This document shows, in pieces, positions 24,953-32,987 of a stretch of 64,000 nucleotides of DNA. The stretch's first letter is position 1, and every line of letters begins with the position of its first letter. The stretch is from Streptomyces sp. NBC_01288. GTDB lineage: Bacteria; Actinomycetota; Actinomycetes; Streptomycetales; Streptomycetaceae. Both the position numbers and the translations under genes were made by a program. A model generated the notes under the pieces. That model saw only the letters and a program-made list of their open reading frames with translations, was not told where the DNA came from and searched no databases. The stretch spans positions 8,927,001-8,991,000 of the forward strand of contig NZ_CP108427.1 of the NCBI RefSeq assembly GCF_035982055.1. The letters are read 5' to 3'.

Positions 24953-25834
24953 ATGTCAACGACCATCCCCGGCTTCACCTACCACCGCGTCCCCGTCGCG
25001 GACGGCGTCTCCCTGAACGCCGCCGTCTCCGGCTCGGGCAGCCCGATCGTGCTGCTGCACGGCTTCCCGCAGACCCACCTCATGTGGCGCCATGTCGCCG
25101 CCGACCTCGCGGCCGACCACACCGTGATCTGTCCCGACCTGCGCGGCTACGGCGCGAGCGACAAGCCCGCCGAGACCGACGGCTCCGGTTACGCCAAGCG
25201 CACCATGGCCGCGGACGTCGTCGCGCTGGCCCGCGCCCTGGGCCACGACCGGTTCGCGCTCGCCGGGCACGACCGGGGCGCCCTGGTCGCCTTCCGCGCC
25301 GGACTCGACCACCCCGGCACGATCACCCACCTCGCCTGTCTCGACGTACTCCCCACACTGGACATGTGGGACGTGATGCACGGAGTCACCGCCGCCGTCG
25401 GTTTCCACCTCTACCTGATGGCCCAACCCCCGGGCCTGCCCGAGCAGTTGATCGCCGCCGCGCCCGACGCGTTCTTCGGCCACTTCCTCGACCTCTGGAC
25501 GAACGACCCGTCCGCGATCCCGGCCGACATCCGCACCGCCTACCTCGACGCCTGCCGCGCCGCGGTCCCCTCGATCGTGGCCGACTACCGTGCCTCCGCC
25601 GGTATCGACGTCACCCACGACCGGGCCGACCGCGACGCCGACACCCGGCTGCGGATGCCGGTCGCCGTCCTCCAACAGGACTGGGGCCCCGCTCTCGGCT
25701 TCGACGCGGCGGCGCTGTGGAGCGCCTGGGCACCGGACCTGCGGCACGCGACCGTGACCTGCGGCCACTTCATGGCGGAGGAGGACCCGGCCGTCGTGGC
25801 GAAGACGCTGAGGGAGCTTGTCGCCGCGCGCTGA
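24953..25834 (+). CDS. Alpha/beta hydrolase, haloacetate dehalogenase/epoxide hydrolase-like
   Basis: The 293-residue hydrolase has HGFPQTHLMW (oxyanion HG), DLRGYGASDKP, the nucleophile elbow GHDRGA with Asp, and a final GHFMAEED holding the catalytic His. These place it near fluoroacetate dehalogenases and epoxide hydrolases, which use an Asp nucleophile. The first Arg after the nucleophile is kept, but the later Arg that grips haloacetate in known dehalogenases is Leu here (GHDRGAL). The usual His-Trp halide pair appears as HL in GFHLYLMAQP. True defluorinase activity is therefore doubtful. It is divergent from the SARP gene. Confidence 0.82.
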   Translation: MSTTIPGFTYHRVPVADGVSLNAAVSGSGSPIVLLHGFPQTHLMWRHVAADLAADHTVICPDLRGYGASDKPAETDGSGYAKRTMAADVVALARALGHDRFALAGHDRGALVAFRAGLDHPGTITHLACLDVLPTLDMWDVMHGVTAAVGFHLYLMAQPPGLPEQLIAAAPDAFFGHFLDLWTNDPSAIPADIRTAYLDACRAAVPSIVADYRASAGIDVTHDRADRDADTRLRMPVAVLQQDWGPALGFDAAALWSAWAPDLRHATVTCGHFMAEEDPAVVAKTLRELVAAR

Positions 25835-25845
25835 ACCGGTGCGCC

Positions 25846-26664
25846 TCAGGCGGTCCTCGTGGTCACGGTGAAGTCGACGTCCTCGCCGACCGCCGAGACC
25901 CCGTTGAAGGCGGCGCTCGCGTGCAGTCGGTTGGCGCCCGCCGGGAGCGGGGTGTCCGGCGGGCACGACCAGGTGCTGTCGATGCGGGCGACACCCGCGC
26001 ACACCCTGCGCTCGGCGGCGTCCACGACACTCACCCGCGCCCCCGGATAGGAGGTCCCGGCGAGCCGTGCCGCGCCGGACACGAACGTGCCGCCGGCCGG
26101 TTCGGTCAGCGTCGGCACGGGCATGCCCACGGTCACGGTGCACCTGCCGGACGCGCGCCGGGTTCCGCCCGCGTCGGTCAGCTCGACCGTGCACCCGGGC
26201 AGCCGCGTCCCCGGCACCGCCCGCGCGTCCACGGCGAGCGCGAACGGATAGCCGCCGTCCTTCCACGAACCGGGCCCCGAGTCACGGACGTAGGTGTACG
26301 TGCCGGCCGCACCGTCGGCGGTCACCGAGCCCTGGAACCGTGCCGTGTCGGCGAGGGGCGTACCGGTGACCCGGGCCCCGGCGGGCGCGGTCAGCCGCAG
26401 CGAGGACCCGGCGGGCAGGTCGGCACCGTCGTACCCGCCGATCTCCACCAGCCCGGACCGTCCCGGCACGATGGTCACCCCGCCGCCAAGACCCCGTCCG
26501 TAGACCTCCCAGGAGTCGGTGCGGAGCGGTGCGGCGGTGGCGGTGGCGGGCGGGAGCACCGCTGTGCCGGCGAGGAGCGCGGCGGCCAGCAGGAGCAGCG
26601 GCCGCCACCGTCGAACGGGCGTCGGCGACGGGCGTCCGTGGGGGAACGTACGGCGGTCGGTCAT
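25846..26664 (-). CDS. Secreted or surface beta-sandwich protein, unknown function
   Basis: I do not recognise this 272-residue protein. It has a basic N-terminus and signal peptide (RPLLLLAAALLAGTAVL, cleavage near TATAAP), and then beta-rich domains. The first is Gly-rich (WEVYGRGLGGGVTIVPG). The last resembles an Ig-like/bacterial adhesion fold (LTEPAGGTFVSGAARLAGTS to the end). Two Cys pairs (GCTVEL/GRCTVT and VCAGVA/WSCPPD) fit disulfides in an exported protein. ATG 26664 has a GGAGAG site; 21 upstream residues in frame are not credible. It is convergent with the hydrolase gene. Confidence 0.65.
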   Translation of the reverse strand: MTDRRTFPHGRPSPTPVRRWRPLLLLAAALLAGTAVLPPATATAAPLRTDSWEVYGRGLGGGVTIVPGRSGLVEIGGYDGADLPAGSSLRLTAPAGARVTGTPLADTARFQGSVTADGAAGTYTYVRDSGPGSWKDGGYPFALAVDARAVPGTRLPGCTVELTDAGGTRRASGRCTVTVGMPVPTLTEPAGGTFVSGAARLAGTSYPGARVSVVDAAERRVCAGVARIDSTWSCPPDTPLPAGANRLHASAAFNGVSAVGEDVDFTVTTRTA

Positions 26665-26868
26665 CGGAACTCTCCGGGATCGTCTCGGCCGGGGTGCTGG
26701 TCGGTGCTCCCACCCCACACGCCCCACCGGCCTCGGCGAAAGGCGGGATGGGCGAACGGGTGAACGCCGACGAGGTCAGGCACCTCGGTGTACCGGACAG
26801 ACCGGGGTGAATCCCGCCACCTCGGCCGGAGCGGAGCGAACATGCATGCGTACGGCCCTCCGCCCGCC

Positions 26869-26874
26869 TACGCT
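26869..26874 (+). promoter_or_regulatory. -10 hexamer, leaderless start
   Basis: TACGCT, then CAGGCC, then GTG at 26881. Confidence 0.55.
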
Positions 26875-26880
26875 CAGGCC

Positions 26881-27606
26881 GTGCTGCGCATCACCGACGC
26901 CCGAACCGGCGAGTCCGTCGAAGCCGCCCCCGCCCGCCGTGGCCTGACCAGGGTCGAGGCGCACGCGTCGGGCCTGGCTCCCACGACCCTACGAGTGCTC
27001 CTCATGTCGGACCTCCTCGTACGCGCCCTGGAACTAGGCGGCACCCCCGTCTGGTCGCTCCTCACCGGCGAACACGAGCAGGCCGAACTCCGCTCCGCGG
27101 CAAGGGACTTGGGCATACGGCCCTTCGAGGACGGCGGAGACCTCGGCTCCGGACTCGGCGAGGCCCAGATCCTCCACGTGGCGACCGAGGGCGCAGAGAC
27201 GACCGGGGGAGTCCTGGTGGCCGTAGCACCCGTCGATTCCCCTACGGCCGCCGTGCCCGACCTCTCCGACCCGGCCGCGCTCCGTCTCGCCCTGTTCGCG
27301 CACCCCCGTGACCTGCCGGTACGGCTCGACGCGGAGGTTCTGGAGGAGGCGCGGCGGACGCTCGCGCACTGGCGTGCTTCGGTCGCCGACTGGGCGCGGC
27401 GGCCCTCGCGGCCGGTGCCCGACGAGGTGCGCGCCGAGCTGCGGACCGCCTGGGAGGACGACCTGAACGTGCCCGAGGTGCTGCGGGTGCTGCGCCGGGT
27501 GGAGACCTGGCCCGAGCTGCTCGACGGCGCCCGCTTCGAGACCTACGCCTACGCGGACCGGCTCCTCGGGCTCGAACTCACCCGTGACATCGGGTCGTTG
27601 GCGTGA
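26881..27606 (+). CDS. Degenerate cysteinyl-tRNA synthetase-like protein
   Basis: The 241-residue protein follows the CysRS plan without its catalytic parts. The N-terminus, LRITDARTGESVEAAPARRG, parallels LRLYDTxT...P..PG of CysRS. LMSDLLVRALELGG parallels the helix after HIGH. ALRLALFAHPRD and AWEDDLNVPEVLRVL parallel the stem-contact region and DDLNTPxALAVL. The HIGH and KMSKS motifs and the zinc cysteines are absent, and about half the usual length is missing. It cannot be an ordinary synthetase; a regulatory or binding role is possible. GTG 26881 sits six bases after TACGCT. It overlaps the next gene by GTGA, so the two are coupled. Confidence 0.55.
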   Translation: MLRITDARTGESVEAAPARRGLTRVEAHASGLAPTTLRVLLMSDLLVRALELGGTPVWSLLTGEHEQAELRSAARDLGIRPFEDGGDLGSGLGEAQILHVATEGAETTGGVLVAVAPVDSPTAAVPDLSDPAALRLALFAHPRDLPVRLDAEVLEEARRTLAHWRASVADWARRPSRPVPDEVRAELRTAWEDDLNVPEVLRVLRRVETWPELLDGARFETYAYADRLLGLELTRDIGSLA

Positions 27607-28145
27607 GCACCCGTGTCGGATCCCGCCCGTTGCGCCGCCTGGTCGTGCTGCGGCACGCCAAGTCCGCCTGGCCGGAGGGCGTTCCCGACCACCAGCGCTC
27701 CCTCGCCCCGCGCGGGCGACGCGACGCCCCGGCCGCCGGTGTCGCCCTCGCCGAGACCGACTCCCTGCCGGACCTCGCCCTGTGCTCCACGGCCGTACGG
27801 GCGCGCCAGACCTGGGAGTTGGCGTCCGCCGAGTGGGGCACCCCGCCGCCGGTGCGGTACGAGCCCGGGTTGTACGCGGCCGACGTACCGGCACTTCTCG
27901 ACGCCGTCCACCAAGTGCCGCCCGAGGTCGAGACGTTGCTCCTGATCGGCCACAACCCCGGCCTGGAGGAACTGATCCTGGAACTCGCCGGCGACAGCCT
28001 CGACGACGCGCTCGACGAGGTCCGCGTGAAGTTCCCGACCTCGGCGATCGCGGTCCTGGCCTGGCACGGCGCCACCTGGCAGGAACTCGCCCCGGGCACA
28101 GCCCTGTTGACGAGCCTGACCGTGCCGAGAGGCAGGAAGAAGTGA
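27603..28145 (+). CDS. SixA-like phosphohistidine phosphatase
   Basis: The 180-residue protein belongs to the histidine phosphatase (phosphoglycerate-mutase-like) superfamily, SixA branch. The RHG site reads VVLRHAKSAWPEG, and DHQRSLAPRGRRDA and LLIGHNPGLEEL supply the second catalytic His region. SixA removes phosphate from His-phosphorylated proteins. The GTG start overlaps the stop of the CysRS-like gene, so the two are translationally coupled. It ends only four bases from the convergent XRE gene. Confidence 0.87.
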   Translation: MSTRVGSRPLRRLVVLRHAKSAWPEGVPDHQRSLAPRGRRDAPAAGVALAETDSLPDLALCSTAVRARQTWELASAEWGTPPPVRYEPGLYAADVPALLDAVHQVPPEVETLLLIGHNPGLEELILELAGDSLDDALDEVRVKFPTSAIAVLAWHGATWQELAPGTALLTSLTVPRGRKK

Positions 28146-28149
28146 GACC

Positions 28150-28998
28150 TCAGGGCCGCGGGGTGCGGGACCAGCTCGCCAGCAGCTGAAGGCGTTCCGC
28201 GGAGGGGGACCCCGGCTCGGCGGTGGAGACGCCCAGGGTCTGCTCGGGGTCGTCGGCGGGGGTGAAGGCCTCGTAGCCCAGGACGAGGTCGCCGACCACG
28301 GGATGGCGGAAGTGCTTGGTGCCGTGGGTGCGCTGGAACACGTCGTGGTCCGCCCACCAGTGGCGGAAGTCCGCGTCCTGGACGGAGAGTTCACCGACCA
28401 GCTCGGACAGGGCGGGGTCGTGCGGGCTGCGACCCGCGTACAGGCGGAGCGAGGCGACGATGCCGCGCGCGGCGCCTTCCCAGTCGGCGTACAGGCTCCG
28501 GAAGTGGTCGTCGAGGAAGACCAGACGGGCCATGTTGCGGCTCCGGGCGGGCAATGCCTCGAAGTCCGTGTACAGGGCGCGGGCGAGCTGGTTGGCGGCC
28601 AGGACGTCCATGCGGCGGCCGTAGACGAGGGCGGGGACGTCGGTGAGGCTGTCGAGCAGCAGGCGCAGACCGGGGCGGACGCGCTGCGGGGGCAGCGGTC
28701 GAGGACGCGTGTGGGTCGGTCTGGCGACGCGGAACAGGTGGGCGCGCTCCACGTCGTCGAGGCGCAGGGCGCGGGCGATCGCGTCGAGGACGGACGCGGA
28801 GACGTTGAGGTGGCGTCCGCGCTCCAGGCGGACGTAGTAGTCGACGCTGACACCGGCCAGCTGGGCGACCTCCTCGCGCCGCAGGCCCGGGACGCGGCGG
28901 GTGCCGGGCAGGGGTGCCAGGCCGGCCTCCTCGGGGGTGATCTTCGCGCGGCGCGAGCGGAGAAAGTCGCGCAGCTCGCTGTTCGGTTCCTGGGCCAT
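28150..28998 (-). CDS. XRE-family regulator with MmyB-like ligand domain
   Basis: The 282-residue protein has an N-terminal helix-turn-helix (VPGLRREEVAQLAGVSVDYYVRLERGR). A large C-terminal MmyB-like PAS-type domain follows (VLAANQLARALY, VFLDDHFRSLYADWEGAAR, FRHWWADHDV, FRHPVVGDLVL), thought to bind a lipid or fatty-acid-like ligand. In streptomycetes this class is often divergent from an oxidoreductase it controls; here that is the aldo/keto reductase. The start is leaderless by the TACGGT-N6-ATG rule. Confidence 0.9.
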   Translation of the reverse strand: MAQEPNSELRDFLRSRRAKITPEEAGLAPLPGTRRVPGLRREEVAQLAGVSVDYYVRLERGRHLNVSASVLDAIARALRLDDVERAHLFRVARPTHTRPRPLPPQRVRPGLRLLLDSLTDVPALVYGRRMDVLAANQLARALYTDFEALPARSRNMARLVFLDDHFRSLYADWEGAARGIVASLRLYAGRSPHDPALSELVGELSVQDADFRHWWADHDVFQRTHGTKHFRHPVVGDLVLGYEAFTPADDPEQTLGVSTAEPGSPSAERLQLLASWSRTPRP

Positions 28999-29004
28999 GC
29001 CACC

Positions 29005-29010
29005 ACCGTA
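29005..29010 (-). promoter_or_regulatory. -10 hexamer, leaderless start
   Basis: On the minus strand TACGGT is followed by GGTGGC and ATG at 28998. Confidence 0.55.
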
Positions 29011-29020
29011 GACCGGGTGA

Positions 29021-29061
29021 CCTGGGGAGCAGCCCCACCAAAGGGGGTCTGTCGGACCCCC
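29021..29061. promoter_or_regulatory. Two inverted repeats in the XRE/AKR divergent promoter
   Basis: TGGGG-AGCAG-CCCCA (29021-29035) and GGGGGTC-TGTCG-GACCCCC (29043-29061, nearly centred) lie side by side upstream of both genes. They are good operator candidates for the XRE protein. The second could also form an RNA hairpin in the AKR leader. Confidence 0.5.
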
Positions 29062-29140
29062 GGTCGGAGTGGGTCTCCCACCCAGGCCGTGCGTGGTGGT
29101 CGTCTGGAAGAGCACAAGCACGCACCTGGAGGTACCTCTG

Positions 29141-30157
29141 ATGAAGCACAGGATTCTTGGCGGCACCGGCATGTCGGTGAGCGCATACGCACTCGGCACG
29201 ATGATGTTCGGCGCGATGGGCAACACCGACCACGACGAGTCGGTCCGCATGATCCACACGGCGCTGGACGCCGGGATCAACCTCGTCGACACCGCCGACG
29301 TGTACTCCGGCGGCGAGTCGGAGGAGATCGTGGGCAAGGCACTCAAGGGCCGCCGCGACGATGTCGTCCTGGCCACCAAGTTCGGGCTGGCGATGGGCGA
29401 GGACCCCAACCGCGGCGGGGGATCGGCCCGTTGGATCCGCCGCGCGCTGGAGGACAGCCTGCGCCGCCTGGACACCGACCACATCGACCTCTACCAGATG
29501 CACCGCCCGGACCCGCACACCGACATCGACGAGACCCTCGGCGCCCTGTCGGACCTGGTCAGGGCCGGGAAGGTGCGTGCCGTCGGCGGCTCGTTCTTCT
29601 CCCCCGAGGAGACCGTGGAGGCCCAGTGGACGGCCGAGCGCCGCGGCCACCACCGGTTCCGCACCGAGCAGTCGCCGTACTCGATCCTCACCCGCGGTGT
29701 GGAGAGCCGGGTGCTGCCCACCGCCCAGCGCTACGGCATGGGCGTGCTGACCTTCGGCCCGCTCAACTCCGGCTGGCTCTCGGGCCGTTCGGATCCCACC
29801 GCAGGGCACCGCAGCGCCGGCGCGGGGGCGAAGATGTTCGACCTGAGCCTGCCGGGCGTGCGCGCGAAGGCCGACGCCGTGCGCGAACTGACCGCGCTGG
29901 CCGCCGAGTCGGGACTGCCGCTGCCTCATCTGGCCACCGCTTTCGTCCGTGCGCACCCGGCGGTCACCGCGGTGCTCATCGGACCGCGCCGCCCCGAGCA
30001 GCTGACCGACCTCCTCGCCGCGGCCGACGTGGAACTCGGTGACGACGTCCTCGACCGCATCGACGAGATCGTTCCGCCCGGCGTCGACGTGAACCCCGGC
30101 GACTTCTACATCGACCCCACCCCGCCGATCACCGACAAGCGGCTGCGCCGCCGCTAG
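29141..30157 (+). CDS. Aldo/keto reductase
   Basis: The 338-residue TIM-barrel NADPH oxidoreductase keeps the catalytic tetrad in DTADVYSGGESE (Asp, Tyr), LATKFG (Lys) and YQMHRPD (His). The cofactor end is VLIGPRRPEQL. It most resembles the voltage-gated potassium channel beta subunit/YhdN group, which reduces aldehydes and ketones. GGAGG nine bases before ATG 29141 fixes the start. The divergent XRE gene is the probable regulator. The substrate is unknown. Confidence 0.92.
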   Translation: MKHRILGGTGMSVSAYALGTMMFGAMGNTDHDESVRMIHTALDAGINLVDTADVYSGGESEEIVGKALKGRRDDVVLATKFGLAMGEDPNRGGGSARWIRRALEDSLRRLDTDHIDLYQMHRPDPHTDIDETLGALSDLVRAGKVRAVGGSFFSPEETVEAQWTAERRGHHRFRTEQSPYSILTRGVESRVLPTAQRYGMGVLTFGPLNSGWLSGRSDPTAGHRSAGAGAKMFDLSLPGVRAKADAVRELTALAAESGLPLPHLATAFVRAHPAVTAVLIGPRRPEQLTDLLAAADVELGDDVLDRIDEIVPPGVDVNPGDFYIDPTPPITDKRLRRR

Positions 30158-30200
30158 CGCGCTGCTGCCGACGGTCAACACCCTTGCCGCGAGCGGCCGT

Positions 30201-32186
30201 TCAGCCGACGTGCACGCGAGGCCGCCGCTCCGGATCGGGTTCCGCGCGGCGCAGTACCTCGCGGGTCACCGGCGCGACCTCGCCGTCGCCGAAGACCAGG
30301 AAGCGGATCAGGTGGCTGACCGGGTTGCCCTCGGTCCAGGTGAAGTAGGCGTGCGGGACCTTGCCGGTGCGGTCGCGGAGGGAGAGGAGGACGGCGGCGA
30401 TCGCGTTGGGCACCGTCGGGCCCTCGACGCGGAGTCGCCGTACGCCGTACTTCTCGTCGCCGTGCACGGAGATGTCCGCCGAGAAGTCCGAGGAGTCGCG
30501 GAGGAACACCTCCAGGAACAACACCGGCCCGCCGTCCGGGATATGGGTCTCCTCGCGCTGGCTGTACTCCTTCGCGCGGTACTCCCGCCTGCTGTGCTCC
30601 TGCGGCTCGTTCGCGATCAGCCGGAGCGGGCCGCCGCGCGCCGCCTCGTCGACGAAACGGGCCGCCGCGCTGTCGAACGTGATCTCGGCGGCGCGGAGTT
30701 CGAAGGCGCGGTGCACCCGCGAACCGAACGACGTCATCAGGATCAGCAGGATGAAGATGCCCGCGATCTTGATGCCGTCGGGCCGCTCGATGACGTTCGT
30801 GACGAGTGTGTACGCGAACACGGCGGTGATCACCCCGAACCCGAGCGTGGCCTTCCGATGGCCCCGCTTGTGCACGGTGACCGTGGACGCGAAGGCCGCG
30901 GAGAGCATCAGCACCAGCACACCCGTCGCGTACGCGCCGCTCTGCGCGTCGACGCTCGCGTGAAACCACAGGGTGATGACGATGGCCGTCACCATGAAGA
31001 CCAGCACCAGCGGGCGCACCGCCCCCGTCCACTCCGGCGCCATGCCGTAGCGCGGCAGATAGCGCGGTACGAGGTTCAGCAGGCCGGCGAGCGCGGAGGC
31101 GCCCGCGAACCACAGGATCGCGATCGTCGAGACGTCGTAGAACGTGCCGAAGACCTGGCCCAGGTGCTCGTGCGCGAGATAGGCGAGCGCGCGGCCGTTC
31201 GCGGGGCCGCCCGTCTTGAACGCGCTCTGCGGGATCAGGATGGTCGTCGCCAGGCTGGACAGCAGCAGGAAGCCGGACATGATCACGGCGGCCGTGGTGA
31301 GCAGCTTGCGGGTCTCCCGGATGCGGCCCGTCGGCTTCGCCCAGGTGTCCGTCGGATCGCCCTTGACCTGCGGCATCACCGCCACACCCGTCTCGAAGCC
31401 GGACATGCCGAGCGCCAGTTTCGGGAACACCAGCAGCGCCACGCCGACCATCGCGAGCGGTGAGGAGTGCGCGGCCGTCATCGCGTCCGTCCAGTCGCCG
31501 ATCTTCACCGGATGGCCCAGCACCTCCCAGGCGGACACCGCGAGAACGACCACGTTGAGCGTGAGATACACGCCCACCAGCACCACCGCGATCCCGATGG
31601 CCTCCCGGAACCCCTTGAGGAAGACCGCGCCCAGCGCCCCGACGAGCACCAGCGTGATCCAGGTGTTCCCGCCGTGCATCCAGCCCGGCGCGAACGGGTT
31701 CTCCACGACGTGCGCCGCCGCGTCCGCCGCCGACAGGGTGACCGTGATCATGAAGTCCGTCGCCGCGAAGCCCAGCAGCACCAGGACGAAGATCTTCCCC
31801 GACCACCACGGCAGCAGCCGTTCCAGCATGGCGATCGACCCCTCGCCGTGCGGGCTCTCGTGCGCGACCCGCCGGTAGACCGGCAGCGCCCCGAGCAGCG
31901 TCAGCCCGATCAGGACGACGGTCGCCAGCGGGGAGAGCAGTCCGGCCGCGAGGGCGGCGATGCCCGGCTGGTAGCCGAGGGTGGAGAAGTAGTCGACGCC
32001 GGTCAGACACATGACCCGCCACCAGCGGTGACCCTCGTGCTCCGGGTTCGGGGTGGCGTGCGGGCCCGGATGCCGGGCGCTCTGCTCGCTCAGACCGTCC
32101 AGGAGCCAGGCCCGGCAGCGCTCCGCGGCGGATCCGGAACCGCCGGACGCCGTGGTCTCCGTAGGGTCCGCCTGCGCGCCGGTCAT
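30201..32186 (-). CDS. Large APC-superfamily permease with cytosolic C-terminal domain
   Basis: The 661-residue protein has about 12 helices, from VDYFSTLGYQPGIAALAAGL to GIKIAGIFILLILMTSF. A soluble tail of about 170 residues follows (VLFLEVFLRDSSDFSADI, YGVRRLRVEGPTVPNAIAAV). The layout and tail resemble Kup-like and amino-acid APC transporters annotated in actinobacteria. The ion or amino-acid substrate cannot be called. ATG 32186 has AGGGAG about ten bases upstream and gives a short hydrophilic N-terminus. It is convergent with the AKR gene. Confidence 0.8.
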   Translation of the reverse strand: MTGAQADPTETTASGGSGSAAERCRAWLLDGLSEQSARHPGPHATPNPEHEGHRWWRVMCLTGVDYFSTLGYQPGIAALAAGLLSPLATVVLIGLTLLGALPVYRRVAHESPHGEGSIAMLERLLPWWSGKIFVLVLLGFAATDFMITVTLSAADAAAHVVENPFAPGWMHGGNTWITLVLVGALGAVFLKGFREAIGIAVVLVGVYLTLNVVVLAVSAWEVLGHPVKIGDWTDAMTAAHSSPLAMVGVALLVFPKLALGMSGFETGVAVMPQVKGDPTDTWAKPTGRIRETRKLLTTAAVIMSGFLLLSSLATTILIPQSAFKTGGPANGRALAYLAHEHLGQVFGTFYDVSTIAILWFAGASALAGLLNLVPRYLPRYGMAPEWTGAVRPLVLVFMVTAIVITLWFHASVDAQSGAYATGVLVLMLSAAFASTVTVHKRGHRKATLGFGVITAVFAYTLVTNVIERPDGIKIAGIFILLILMTSFGSRVHRAFELRAAEITFDSAAARFVDEAARGGPLRLIANEPQEHSRREYRAKEYSQREETHIPDGGPVLFLEVFLRDSSDFSADISVHGDEKYGVRRLRVEGPTVPNAIAAVLLSLRDRTGKVPHAYFTWTEGNPVSHLIRFLVFGDGEVAPVTREVLRRAEPDPERRPRVHVG

Positions 32187-32300
32187 GCGTGTGAACTCCC
32201 TGCGATCGGACGACCGTGCCCGGGGCCCGGGCGACGAGGAGCGAGTATCCACCACATCGTCGCCCGCACCCGGACCGGGGGCGACCCCCGACCCTGCGCA

Positions 32301-32306
32301 TAGGCT
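32301..32306 (+). promoter_or_regulatory. -10 hexamer, leaderless start
   Basis: TAGGCT, then GGCCGG, then ATG at 32313. Confidence 0.6.
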
Positions 32307-32312
32307 GGCCGG

Positions 32313-32939
32313 ATGCAGGACGAGTACCGCACAGTGGCCCGCCCGGGCGTGCACGAGACCGAGGTCAACCGCTCCCGCTTCCTGTGCGCCCTCGCCCCGG
32401 CGGCCACCGAACAGGAGGCCCAGGCCTTCGTCGCCCGCCTCCGCAAGGACCACACGGACGCCTCCCACAACTGCTTCGCCTACGTCATCGGCGCCGACGC
32501 CGCGATCCAGAAGGCGAGCGACGACGGCGAACCCGGCGGCACGGCAGGCGTCCCCATGCTCCAGATGCTGCTGCGCCGCGACATGCGGTACGTCGTCGCC
32601 GTCGTCACCCGCTACTACGGCGGCGTCAAACTCGGCGCGGGCGGCCTCATCCGCGCCTACGGCGGCTCGGTCGGCGAGGCCCTCGACACCCTCGGCACGA
32701 TCACCCGCCGCCGCTTCCGCCTCGCCACGGTGACCGTCGACCACCAGCGCGCGGGCAAGGTCCAGAACGACCTGCGCGCCACCGGCCGCGAGGTACGGGA
32801 CGTCCGCTACGGCGAGGAGGTCACCATCGAGATCGGGCTGCCGGACGCCGACGTGGACGCGTTCCGGGGGTGGCTCGCCGATGTGACGGCGGGGACGGCG
32901 GGGCTGGAGCTGGGTGGCGAGGCGTACGGGGACGCGTGA
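32313..32939 (+). CDS. YigZ/IMPACT-family protein
   Basis: The 208-residue protein has the family core HNCFAYVIG, SDDGEPGGTAGVPMLQMLL and VVTRYYGGVKLGAGGLIRAYG, followed by a C-terminal ferredoxin-like DUF1949 domain. In eukaryotes IMPACT modulates the GCN1/GCN2 stress pathway. The bacterial YigZ role is uncertain, with possible RNA or ribosome binding. It is apparently leaderless. It is divergent from the large APC permease and convergent with the kinase. Confidence 0.92.
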   Translation: MQDEYRTVARPGVHETEVNRSRFLCALAPAATEQEAQAFVARLRKDHTDASHNCFAYVIGADAAIQKASDDGEPGGTAGVPMLQMLLRRDMRYVVAVVTRYYGGVKLGAGGLIRAYGGSVGEALDTLGTITRRRFRLATVTVDHQRAGKVQNDLRATGREVRDVRYGEEVTIEIGLPDADVDAFRGWLADVTAGTAGLELGGEAYGDA

Positions 32940-32987
32940 GTCCCGGGACGTCTTGGTGGTTGATTCTCGGGATTTCTTGACGGTCCC

